9,299 nt of DNA from Sulfurovum sp. (GTDB lineage: Bacteria > Campylobacterota > Campylobacteria > Campylobacterales > Sulfurovaceae). The DNA is taken from positions 1 through 9,299 of the forward strand of contig JAMONG010000179.1 in the NCBI GenBank assembly GCA_027066595.1, written 5' to 3'. Positions 1 to 6,700 of this stretch are shown here, piece by piece. The translations under genes and the position numbers were made by a program. The stretch's first letter is position 1. Each line of letters begins with the position of its first letter. The notes under the pieces were generated by a model that made no database searches, was not told where the DNA came from, and worked only from the letters and a program-made list of their open reading frames with translations.

Positions 1-16
1 ATAGGGAAGGAACGTA

Positions 17-1204
17 TTGTTAGTATCAAAAAACAAGGTTACAAATTCGTTACTGGGGAGTGAAAAAAAGTCTCTCTTCCGATTTTTGGCACTCTATGCT
101 ACTTTAGCTTTCTTACTGATAGCCCTATTGGCAATATACTACTATCAAAGCCAAGAAAAATTGATGCTTGCAGATCAACGTGCGACACTTTCCAAATATG
201 CTTATATACAAACAAAAAGATTAAAGGTGCTACACCATTTTTTTGATGAACGTAGAGAGTATCCACGTGATGCACGTTTCAAGTCTGCCATTTATGACCT
301 TGAATATATGCAAATCTTTTCACTTCTTGATGATGAAGAGGTGCATTTTGATGAGGGTATTTACCTTATAGATAATCATATTCATTTTGTCAAGAGCTTG
401 GATGACTTTTATCTAGGAACAAAATATTTGGTTATTGAAGTAGAGGACGATGGTATTTGGAGAAGTGACATTTGGAAAAATATTGTTGGGTATGGGGTAT
501 TTTCCTTTTTCTTTTTTATGCTTTTTGGACTCTATCTTGCTAGGTTGTTTTTAAAGCCTATGCGTGATTCTATCGTACTTTTAGACAGGTTTATAAAAGA
601 CACCACGCATGAACTTAACACACCTCTCTCTGCAATACTTGCCAATATAGAGATGATGGATAAAGAGGTGATGGTAGAAAAAAATATTACAAAGTTAAAC
701 CGTATCAATATTGCAGCAATGACCGTTTCCTTACTTTATAAAGATTTAACCTATCTCACACTAGAACAAGAACAATCTAATAATGATGAGTCTATAGAAT
801 TAAAATCTCTCATAGAAAATAGAGCAGAGTATTTTAGTATACTCTCACAATCAAAAAAACTTCAATGTCATCTAGCATTAGAAGAAGCAACACTTTATGC
901 AGATAGAAGAAAGATTACAAGAGTGATAGATAATCTCATCTCGAATGCTATTAAATACAATAAACGTAATGGTATGATAGAGATAAAACTTTCTCAAGGT
1001 GAGTTACAAATACGTGATACAGGTATAGGTATAGATGAAGAAAAAATACCTTTTATGTTTGACAGGTATTTACGTTTCAATGACTCCGAGGGTGGTTTTG
1101 GTGTTGGGTTGAGTATCGTAAAAACAATACTTGATGAGTATCATATCTCGATAAAAGTAGATTCTAAAAAAGGGGAGGGAACAGCAATGGTGTTACGATG
1201 GTAA
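17..1204 (+). CDS. Membrane-bound sensor histidine kinase of a two-component system
   Basis: Inner-membrane sensor kinase of 395 aa. Seen: a membrane segment at about residues 23-43, an extracytoplasmic sensor region at about 44-156, a second membrane segment at 157-178, then directly the dimerisation/phosphoacceptor helix with His198 in an H-E-L-N-T-P motif. The catalytic ATPase domain has an N-box around Asn306/Asn310, a G1 box D-T-G-I-G at 334-338, an F-box around Phe347 and a G2 box G-G-F-G-V-G-L at 359-365, so it looks fully active. There is no room for a HAMP domain between the second membrane segment and the H-box. The start is a TTG at 17, chosen because the purine-rich GGGAAGG at 4-10 is well spaced and an in-frame TAG lies at 2-4. 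The partner response regulator is not in the window and probably ends just upstream. The 3' end overlaps the next gene by 7 nt. The ligand is unknown; the neighbouring copper exporter and cytochromes suggest metal or redox sensing (inference). Confidence 0.93.
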   Translation: MLVSKNKVTNSLLGSEKKSLFRFLALYATLAFLLIALLAIYYYQSQEKLMLADQRATLSKYAYIQTKRLKVLHHFFDERREYPRDARFKSAIYDLEYMQIFSLLDDEEVHFDEGIYLIDNHIHFVKSLDDFYLGTKYLVIEVEDDGIWRSDIWKNIVGYGVFSFFFFMLFGLYLARLFLKPMRDSIVLLDRFIKDTTHELNTPLSAILANIEMMDKEVMVEKNITKLNRINIAAMTVSLLYKDLTYLTLEQEQSNNDESIELKSLIENRAEYFSILSQSKKLQCHLALEEATLYADRRKITRVIDNLISNAIKYNKRNGMIEIKLSQGELQIRDTGIGIDEEKIPFMFDRYLRFNDSEGGFGVGLSIVKTILDEYHISIKVDSKKGEGTAMVLRW

Positions 1205-1530
1205 AGTCTCTAATTGTTTTCTTCTTATTGAATGCTAGTGTTTTTGCACAAAATATTTATGAACGTAATTGTGTAGGTTGTCATAAAGAGTTGCCTACTT
1301 CGCTTCAACGTATGTTTATGAATTATCTTCTTGTGTATGGAGGAGAAAAAAATATGAAAGCAGGGTTAAAACACTATTTAGAATACCCTTCAAAACATAT
1401 CTCTGTGATGTCAAACTTATTTATCGATAATTATGGTATCAAAGAAAAAACGATACTCTCTAGCGATGAAATAGATGAAGCTTTAAATATCTACTGGGAT
1501 AAGTTTAAGGTTTTTGACAAGTTGAAGTAA
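1198..1530 (+). CDS. Small periplasmic monohaem cytochrome c-like protein
   Basis: A 110-residue exported protein. Residues 1-17 form a signal peptide ending V-F-A. Right after it comes a single haem-attachment motif C-V-G-C-H (Cys25, Cys28, His29), so covalent haem c in the periplasm is expected. No clear c553-type Met-ligand segment is visible; Met71 is a candidate sixth ligand. The C-terminal part (about 85-110) is a charged helix rich in Lys, Asp and Trp. The ATG lies inside the end of the histidine kinase gene (ATGGTAA overlap, 1198-1204), and a GGGGAGGG stretch at 1172-1179 is rather far upstream. Translation is therefore probably coupled to the kinase, which suggests the two work together, for example as a redox partner or co-sensor (inference). 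The exact family is not recognised beyond cytochrome c. Confidence 0.85.
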   Translation: MVKSLIVFFLLNASVFAQNIYERNCVGCHKELPTSLQRMFMNYLLVYGGEKNMKAGLKHYLEYPSKHISVMSNLFIDNYGIKEKTILSSDEIDEALNIYWDKFKVFDKLK

Positions 1531-1581
1531 GTAGAATATAAGCTACCTTAATGGACAAGGATAATTATAAAAGGAATGAAC

Positions 1582-1902
1582 ATGAAAAAACTGTTGGTAG
1601 CATTTTTCGTCATAACACTGACAATGGTGACTTTTACAACGACTGCAACGGCGGGTGCAAGTAAAGGGCAAAAAATATTTAAGAAGAAATTTCGTAAATA
1701 TTGTAGGTTTTCAGGCGTTAAGTTTGCAAGACATCACTCACAAGATGAATGGGAAGAGATTTGGGAAGAGGGTAAGTTTAAAGTAGAGACAAAAAAAATA
1801 TGTCCTAAATTAAAACTAAAAAAGATTAAAGATGCTTGGTGGGAAGATGTCTATGAGTTCTCCTATAAGTATGCCAGTGATGGTGTTGTACCTAAGTGTT
1901 AG
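1582..1902 (+). CDS. Exported tri-cysteine protein, paralogue 1 of 3, unknown function
   Basis: Family not recognised. The start is placed at the second ATG (1582) because AAGGA at 1571-1575 is six bases upstream of it; an ATG at 1576 would add two residues but overlaps that site. From 1582 the protein has 106 residues: a Lys-Lys signal peptide ending in A-T-A at about residue 24, then a very basic, aromatic-rich mature part. Three cysteines (41, 74 and the final residue 106) match the two paralogues downstream. Shared blocks are K-G-Q-K-I-[FY], Q-D-E-W-E-E-I, G-K-F, a Cys-Pro pair, and a tyrosine-rich helix before P-x-C at the C-terminus. The N-terminal block resembles the helix ahead of a cytochrome c haem site, but no CxxCH is present. 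It begins 51 nt after the cytochrome gene with no clear terminator between them, so readthrough from the kinase operon is possible. This copy is the most divergent in its C-terminal half, carrying W-W in place of Y-V or W-T. Confidence 0.85.
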   Translation: MKKLLVAFFVITLTMVTFTTTATAGASKGQKIFKKKFRKYCRFSGVKFARHHSQDEWEEIWEEGKFKVETKKICPKLKLKKIKDAWWEDVYEFSYKYASDGVVPKC

Positions 1903-1926
1903 CGTGTTAGCAAAAGAGTAACTTCT

Positions 1927-1976
1927 TGAAGCAGTTATCTATAGACTGCTTCATATTTCATCAATAATTTCACAAT
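1927..1976 (+). terminator. Candidate intrinsic terminator after first tri-Cys gene
   Basis: A perfect 9-bp inverted repeat, T-GAAGCAGT at 1927-1935 with ACTGCTTC-A at 1945-1953, encloses a 9-nt loop and starts 25 nt after the stop codon. The tract behind it is only moderately T-rich (TATTTCATCAATAATTT), so termination may be incomplete. Confidence 0.6.
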
Positions 1977-2000
1977 ACATTCACAATTACATGCTATGAT
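1969..2000 (+). promoter_or_regulatory. Promoter of second tri-Cys gene with 11-bp tandem repeat at -35
   Basis: An extended -10 element TGCTATGAT lies at 1992-2000, with the hexamer TATGAT at 1995-2000. Where a -35 box would lie (about 1972-1977) there is instead a tandem repeat of 11-bp period: TTCACAATACA at 1969-1979 and TTCACAATTAC at 1980-1990. Direct repeats one helical turn apart and abutting the polymerase site are the usual layout for activators of the OmpR/PhoB response-regulator family. Predicted transcription start is near 2007, leaving a leader of about 25 nt that includes the AAGGA ribosome site at 2018-2022. Confidence 0.65.
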
Positions 2001-2031
2001 ACATCATCTAAATTAAAAAGGATAAAAAGAA

Positions 2032-2349
2032 ATGAATACAATAACTAAATTAGCAGTTGCTACTTTACTTGGAATGACACTTTTTACTGCAACAGCAACG
2101 GCAGATGTAAAAAAAGGTCAAAAAATTTACCTCAAAAAGCTTAAAGCTGCGTGTGGTTTTTCTGGAGCAAAATTTGCTCATAAACATACACAAGATGAGT
2201 GGGAAGAGATTAACGAAGCGGGAAAATTTGCTGAAGAGACAATGAATATCTGTCCTAAGTTGAAAAAAATGAAAGCAAAATATGTTCCCGATGTATACGA
2301 TTTTGCGTATGAGTATGCAAAAGATTCTGGGAACGTACCTAGTTGTTAA
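2032..2349 (+). CDS. Exported tri-cysteine protein, paralogue 2 of 3, unknown function
   Basis: A 105-residue protein whose family I do not recognise. The signal peptide runs to about residue 24 (T-A-T-A before D-V). The mature part begins K-K-G-Q-K-I-Y-L-K-K and has cysteines at 41, 74 and 105, the last being the C-terminal residue. Cys41 sits in K-A-A-C-G, which is how a CxxCH motif would look if the first Cys were replaced by Lys and the His by Gly; no other haem site exists. Trp57 and the Q-D-E-W-E-E-I block match paralogue 1 exactly. The C-terminal segment D-V-Y-D-F-A-Y-E-Y-A is probably an aromatic amphipathic helix. With three cysteines, at least one should be free for metal, haem or a partner (inference). 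It has its own promoter with a tandem repeat and its own terminator, so it can be controlled separately from its neighbours. Confidence 0.87.
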   Translation: MNTITKLAVATLLGMTLFTATATADVKKGQKIYLKKLKAACGFSGAKFAHKHTQDEWEEINEAGKFAEETMNICPKLKKMKAKYVPDVYDFAYEYAKDSGNVPSC

Positions 2350-2354
2350 TAATT

Positions 2355-2390
2355 TAATATAGTATTAAGTTAAATCACTATATTATTTTT
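2355..2390 (+). terminator. Intrinsic terminator after second tri-Cys gene
   Basis: Inverted repeat TAATATAGT (2355-2363) with ACTATATTA (2377-2385), 9 bp around a 13-nt loop, followed at once by five Ts (2386-2390). The stem is AT-rich and weak, but the position just after the stop codon and the T run fit an intrinsic terminator. Confidence 0.65.
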
Positions 2391-2411
2391 GCACTGAACA
2401 AAATCAGAGAG

Positions 2412-2440
2412 ATTGATGATAGAATTAATTTATCATCAAT
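2412..2440 (+). promoter_or_regulatory. Perfect palindrome in c553 promoter region, candidate operator
   Basis: ATTGATGATA (2412-2421) and TATCATCAAT (2431-2440) form a perfect 10-bp inverted repeat with a 9-nt spacer; a G-T and an A-T pair can extend the hairpin to 12. No T run follows it in either direction, so it is not a normal terminator. An extended -10-like TGATAGAAT (2417-2425) overlaps the left arm and spacer, with a predicted start near 2432. That geometry suits a repressor operator, or a hairpin at the 5' end of the mRNA. The promoter assignment is tentative. Confidence 0.45.
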
Positions 2441-2472
2441 AAAACAAATTAAATAAAATTGAAGGAATTACA

Positions 2473-2769
2473 ATGAAAAAATTAGCAATCACAATGTTAC
2501 TTGCAGGATCTACACTACTTATGGCTGACGGTGCTGCGGCATACGCTAAATGTGTTGGTTGTCATGGTGCAAATGGAGAAAAATCAGCTCTAGGAAAATC
2601 TGCAATCATTACAGGTCAAGATGCTGCAAAAACTGTTGAGCAACTTAATGGTTATAAAGCTGGTACACTTAACTTACATGGTATGGGTGGTCTTATGAAA
2701 GGTCAAGTTGCATCTATGGATGAAGCTACTATCAAAGCAGTTGCTGCACATATTGCAGGAATGAAATAG
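2473..2769 (+). CDS. Periplasmic c553-type cytochrome c
   Basis: A 98-residue class I cytochrome c. A signal peptide of about 18 residues ends L-L-M-A. The mature protein of about 80 residues has the haem motif C-V-G-C-H-G (Cys27, Cys30, His31) followed by A-N-G-E-K. Met75, in a G-G-L-M-K-G-Q segment ahead of the C-terminal helix M-D-E-A-T-I-K-A-V-A-A-H-I, is the likely sixth haem ligand. Size and layout match the small c553 electron carriers of Campylobacterota and Desulfovibrio. Such proteins shuttle electrons between periplasmic dehydrogenases, the bc1 complex and terminal oxidases; the specific partners here cannot be read from the sequence. An AAGGA ribosome site at 2462-2466 lies six bases before the ATG. 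It is flanked by terminators on both sides, so it is probably a single-gene transcript, placed inside the tri-Cys gene series. Confidence 0.93.
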   Translation: MKKLAITMLLAGSTLLMADGAAAYAKCVGCHGANGEKSALGKSAIITGQDAAKTVEQLNGYKAGTLNLHGMGGLMKGQVASMDEATIKAVAAHIAGMK

Positions 2770-2786
2770 TTTTTATTTCTATCTTT

Positions 2787-2822
2787 TAGGTACAGGGTTT
2801 CGACCCTGTACCTATTTTTTTT
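2787..2822 (+). terminator. Strong intrinsic terminator after c553 gene
   Basis: A perfect 12-bp stem (2787-2798 with 2803-2814), whose core is GGTACAGGGT/ACCCTGTACC, is capped by a TTCG tetraloop and followed by eight Ts (2815-2822). This is a textbook Rho-independent terminator, GC-rich against a very AT-rich background. It stands 17 nt after the c553 stop codon. Confidence 0.95.
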
Positions 2823-2834
2823 GTCAAAAATAAG

Positions 2835-2865
2835 ATTATAAGTTTTTTTTATTAAAACTTATAAT
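2835..2865 (+). promoter_or_regulatory. Promoter of third tri-Cys gene inside a perfect 12-bp palindrome
   Basis: ATTATAAGTTTT (2835-2846) and AAAACTTATAAT (2854-2865) are perfect inverted repeats with a 7-nt AT spacer. The last six bases of the right arm (2860-2865) are the consensus -10 box TATAAT, and no -35 hexamer is seen, as is common in Campylobacterota promoters. The expected start is near 2872, giving a leader of about 29 nt. A protein bound to the palindrome would cover the promoter, so it is a candidate operator. A related AAACTTA-ATATTAT stretch follows at 2871-2884. Confidence 0.6.
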
Positions 2866-2900
2866 ATTGTAAACTTAATATTATATTTAAAGGATATTTT

Positions 2901-3224
2901 ATGAAAAACATTACTAAATTAGCACTTACAGCTCTTTTTGGATTTGCAATGCTAACAACTGCAGCAAACGCAGGAAGCATTAACAAAGGTCAAAAGATTT
3001 ATTCTAAAAAAATTAAAGGTCAGTGTGCTGATAAAACGGGTGCAGAATTTGCAGCAGCTTTTAAACAAGCAGAATGGCAAACAGCTTTTAAAGCAGGTAC
3101 ATTTGAAGCGAAAATAAAAGAATTTTGTCCAACGTTAGAGACATACAAAGAGAAGTGGACACCACATCTTTTTGAATTTGCAAATGAGTATGCATCTGAT
3201 ACAGGTAACGAACCAGCGTGTTAA
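2901..3224 (+). CDS. Exported tri-cysteine protein, paralogue 3 of 3, unknown function
   Basis: A 107-residue member of the same unrecognised family. The signal peptide ends A-N-A at residue 24. The mature part starts G-S-I-N-K-G-Q-K-I-Y-S-K-K and has cysteines at 42, 76 and 107 (C-terminal residue). It keeps Q-A-E-W, G-T-F, C-P, a phenylalanine/tyrosine helix F-E-F-A-N-E-Y-A, and D-T-G-N-E-P-A-C at the end. It differs from paralogues 1 and 2 by one extra residue after the first Cys (C-A-D-K-T-G) and by a less basic, alanine-rich middle, so it probably duplicated earlier or has a distinct partner. Its N-terminus (M-K-N-I-T-K-L-A) is close to that of paralogue 2 (M-N-T-I-T-K-L-A). AAGGA at 2890-2894 is a good ribosome site. 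It has its own palindromic promoter and ends convergent with the exporter operon. Confidence 0.87.
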   Translation: MKNITKLALTALFGFAMLTTAANAGSINKGQKIYSKKIKGQCADKTGAEFAAAFKQAEWQTAFKAGTFEAKIKEFCPTLETYKEKWTPHLFEFANEYASDTGNEPAC

Positions 3225-3229
3225 TACTT

Positions 3230-3256
3230 TAACATCCAAGTTTTTCTTGGGTGTTG
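3230..3256. terminator. Hairpin between convergent genes, candidate bidirectional terminator
   Basis: AACATCCAAG (3231-3240) pairs with CTTGGGTGTT (3246-3255), 10 bp with one G-T, around a TTTTT loop. It lies exactly between the stop codon of the third tri-Cys gene and that of the minus-strand lipoprotein, where a shared terminator is expected. Neither side has a good T run, so intrinsic strength is uncertain. Confidence 0.55.
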
Positions 3257-3700
3257 TTACATACTACTCCCACATTTTCCAGCTTCACATTTCATACTAT
3301 TTTCTATTTTTTTATCTATCACTTTTTTAGGCACTTCTTTTACCATGGCACTCCCACATTTTCCTGTCTCACATTTCATAGCTTCTGGCTTTTTTGTATT
3401 GTCAGAAGAACATTTTGTACTTAGTCTTCCTGTCTCTTCGACCCTTACGCAGTCATAAAGTGCTTTGGTTGTTTTAGCATCTAGTACACACTCTCGTCTG
3501 GTATCATCCTCTTTAAGTTGATTGAGTATATTCATCTTCTTTTTTACAAGTACAGCAGAACCATCTACCATACTCGCACCACATTTACCTGCACCACATT
3601 TCATGCCACCTTCTGTGATGGACTCTTTTTGTTTTTCTCCTGTACAAGCATTCAAAAGCAGTAGGGTACTGCTTAGGAATAAAAATTTGGTAAATCTCAT
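3257..3700 (-). CDS. Cys/Met-rich lipoprotein with three MKCxxGKCG repeats, candidate periplasmic copper-binding protein
   Basis: A 147-residue protein. The N-terminus is a lipoprotein signal with lipobox L-N-A-C (Cys19). Three 12-residue repeats M-K-C-x-x-G-K-C-G-x-x-M lie at residues 33-44, 108-119 and 136-147, the last forming the exact C-terminus. Between repeats 1 and 2 is a charged segment with Cys71, Cys84 and Cys97 spaced 13 residues apart. It is the last gene of the Cus-type operon: its ATG directly abuts the pump's stop codon with no spacing, and an AAAGG site lies within the pump's end. The adaptor of the same operon carries one copy of the motif. Paired Cys flanked by Met fits soft-metal binding, so a Cu(I)/Ag(I) buffer or donor to the pump, standing in for CusF, is the best guess (inference). 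The GKCG core recalls the EGKCG motif of HvfA/bufferin copper-binding peptides, but the spacing to Glu differs and no MNIO modifying enzyme is in the window. Confidence 0.85.
   Translation of the reverse strand: MRFTKFLFLSSTLLLLNACTGEKQKESITEGGMKCGAGKCGASMVDGSAVLVKKKMNILNQLKEDDTRRECVLDAKTTKALYDCVRVEETGRLSTKCSSDNTKKPEAMKCETGKCGSAMVKEVPKKVIDKKIENSMKCEAGKCGSSM
3260..3604 (-). repeat. Three 36-bp coding repeats for the MKCxxGKCG motif
   Basis: Copies at 3569-3604, 3344-3379 and 3260-3295 encode M-K-C-x-x-G-K-C-G-x-x-M. The two copies nearest the C-terminus are the most alike at the DNA level, which suggests duplication within the gene. A fourth, shorter relative encodes residues 20-30 of the adaptor at 7856-7888. 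Confidence 0.85.
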
Positions 3701-6700
3701 TTAAATAGCCTTTCTTTTTTTAAGTTGATTTTTTTCATAAAGCTCATAAAATATAGGTATAAGTAAGAGGCTAAGTATAGCAGAACTTACCACACCACCT
3801 ATCATAGGGGCAGCAATGCGTTGCATCACTTCGCTACCCACACCAGTAGTAAACATAATAGGAAGTAGACCTGCCAAGATAGCAAAGACAGTCATAAGTT
3901 TAGGTCGAACCCTTTGAACAGCTCCTTCATAAATAGCATCATTTAGATGTTTGAAATCAAAGTTTTCTCCCTCTTTTTCTTTTGATTCTTGTACAGACTC
4001 TTGTAGGTAAACTATCATCACAATGGCAGTCTCAGCAGCCACTCCAAGCAGTGCCAAGAACCCTACAATGACAGCAATACTCATGGAAAAGCCTAACATA
4101 TCTATATAGACTAGACCACCTAAAAGTGCAAAGGGTAGGGTAAAAAAGACAATAAATGTTGGTGTGATTACCTTCAGTGCAAAGTAGATAAGTAATAGGA
4201 TAACAAGTAGGACTGTGGGGACAATCCAAACGATTTTTTTCATGGCTGATTCTAGGTACTCAGACTGTCCTGCCCACTCAATGTAATACCCTGATGGTAG
4301 TTTTAAATCTTTTAGTACTTTCATCGCTTCTTCTTTATACTTCGTAGCAGTGATACCCACTTGTGGTGTAATATAGACAAAGGTGACAGGTGTTGCCATT
4401 TCAGATTTTATGACCGAAGCACTCTCACGGTATTCTACTTTAGCAAAAGTGGAAAGGGGCACAAAACCTAGTGGGGTTTTGACTTGAATGTTACGTATGT
4501 TATCTAGGTTACGACGTTCTTCTTCTTCAAAACGCAAAGCGATAGGATAACGTTCTAAACCTTTATACATGGTAGTAATCTTCTTACCACCAATAGCTGC
4601 AGAGGTGTACTCATGTATAAGGTTTTTAGAGATGTTATAGCGTTGTAGTGCCTCTGTATCTATGTTTATATCTATAAAAAAACCAGCACTTGCTTGATCT
4701 GAAAAAACAGATTGGGTACTTTTTAGGTCACGGAGTTTATGTTCTATTTCTAACGCTACTTTTTGTAGCCCCTCCGCATCTTTACCATAGAGTTTTATAC
4801 CTATAGGGGTGCGGATACCAGACAGAAGCATATCTATACGACCTCGTATAGGGTAGGTCCATGAATTTACTAGACCTGGTACTTGCAACGCTTCTTCCAT
4901 CTCTTTCATAAGCTTTTCATGGGTCATCCCCTCTCTCCATTGGCTCTTTGGCTTAAAGGTGATAATCGTCTCTATCATTCCAAGTGGTGCAGGGTCAGTA
5001 GCAGAATTTGCACGTCCACCTTTACCAAAGACCGTTTCAACTTCAGGGAAAGATTTGATTATTTTACTTGTCTTTTGAGTGAGGGCTTTACTTTGGTCAA
5101 CACTTATTCCATAGGGTGTCACAGGCATATACATCACAGTTTGTTCATTTAGCATAGGCATAAACTCCCAGTTGAGTTTTTGGTAGAGTGGCACAGCATA
5201 AGCCAATGCACCGATGGAGAGTACTATGACTAGATATTTTAATTTTAAACCATACACCAAGATAGGATGATAGAGCCAAATGAAAAAACGGTTAATTGGG
5301 TTTTTATTTTCAGGAATAATTTTACCTTTGACAAAAAATATCATGAGTACAGGCACTAGGGTTATAGAGAGTATGGCACCTGCAGTCATGGCAAAGGTTT
5401 TGGTAAATGCCAGAGGAGAAAAGAGTAATCCTTCTTGACCAGAGAGTGCAAAGATAGGTAAAAAAGAGACCACAACCAAGGCTAGAGCAAAGAAGATAGG
5501 ACGACCCACAAGCTGAGAAGAATGTGTAATGACAGTAATACGCTCTGTATTGGTAAGTTCTCTACCTTTAACCGCTTCTTCTTTGTGTATGGATTTATGG
5601 GCATTTTCTATCATGACGATGGAGGCATCTACCATCGCACCGATGGCTATGGCTATACCTCCTAAACTCATGATATTTGAGCCAATACCAAAGAGTTTCA
5701 TCAGTAAAAAGGGTAAAGCAATGGTAAGTGGTAAAACGATAAGCATAATAAATGTAGACCTAAAGTGCATGAGAAATAGACCAATAATAATGATAACAAT
5801 CACACTCTCTTCAAGCAGAGTCACTTGTAAGGTACTGACTGCTTTTTCTATGAGTCCTGAACGGTCATAGGTGGTGACAACATCTACTCCCTCTACATCA
5901 AGTTCTGCCATTTTAGCTTTGATACGCCCAATAGCAGCATAGACATCTTCACCATAACGTATCATAACGATACCGCCAACAACTTCCCCCTCACCATTAA
6001 GGTCAGCCATACCTCTCCTAGCTCCTGGTACCATCTCGACACGTCCTAGTTGTTCTAGTGTAAGTGGTACACCCCCTTTGCTTGTGACTACAAGTTTACG
6101 TATCTCATCTAAGTCTTTGATGTAGCCTTTTGCTTGTACCATCCACTCATATCCATTTTGTATGACGATACGTCCCCCTGTGTCATTGTTGTTATTTTTC
6201 AATGTTTTGGAAATATCTTTGATGGAAAGGTTGTATTGAACCAAAGCATCGTTATTTACCGTTATTTGGTATGTAGGAACAAATCCACCGATACTTGCCA
6301 CTTCAGAAACCCCATCTACACCCATAAGGGCATACTTATAGTAGTAATCTTGTAGTGTTCTAAGTTCAGAGAGTGTTTTTGTCTGTGAGGTAAGTGCATA
6401 TTCATACGCCCAACCCACACCTGATGCATCTGGTCCAAGGGCTACTTCCATGTTGGCAGGAAGTTGGCTCTGTATGGATGCCAGCTGTTCTAAGACACGG
6501 CTTCTAGCCCAGTAGAGGTCTGTGTCTTCTTTAAAGATGATGTAGATAAGGGCATTCTCATAGGTAGAAAAACCACGTACTGTCTCAATGTTTGAGATGG
6601 CTAAAAACTGTGAGACTAAGGGGTATGTTCCTTGGTCTTCTATGATTTCTGGACTTTGTCCTTTCCATGTAACTTGAACGATAACTTGTGGAGGAGAGAG

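Noticed and set aside
1531..1575. Promoter for the first tri-Cys gene in the gap after the cytochrome gene
   Set aside because: AT-rich bits such as GAATATAAG are present, but no convincing -10 with context could be separated from background.
1576..1581. Upstream ATG as the start of the first tri-Cys gene
   Set aside because: It overlaps the AAGGA ribosome site, while the ATG at 1582 has normal spacing and gives a standard M-K-K signal peptide.
1582..3224. Calling the three tri-Cys proteins c-type cytochromes
   Set aside because: None contains a CxxCH haem-binding motif; the resemblance is limited to the block around the first Cys.
3257..3700. Calling the lipoprotein a bufferin/HvfA-type modified peptide
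   Set aside because: The motif lacks the exact EGKCG spacing, the protein has a lipobox, and no DUF692 partner is present in the window.
3522..3704. Plus-strand open frame of 60 codons opposite the lipoprotein gene
   Set aside because: It lies wholly antisense to the better-supported lipoprotein, whose lipobox, repeats and operon position are clear; it has no family features.
4032..4229. Minus-strand 65-codon frame inside the pump gene
   Set aside because: Out-of-frame shadow within cusA, whose reading frame is intact and matches the family throughout.
4883..6355. Several plus-strand frames of 73-113 codons across the pump gene
   Set aside because: All are antisense to a highly conserved coding region and show no recognisable domain or convincing start region.
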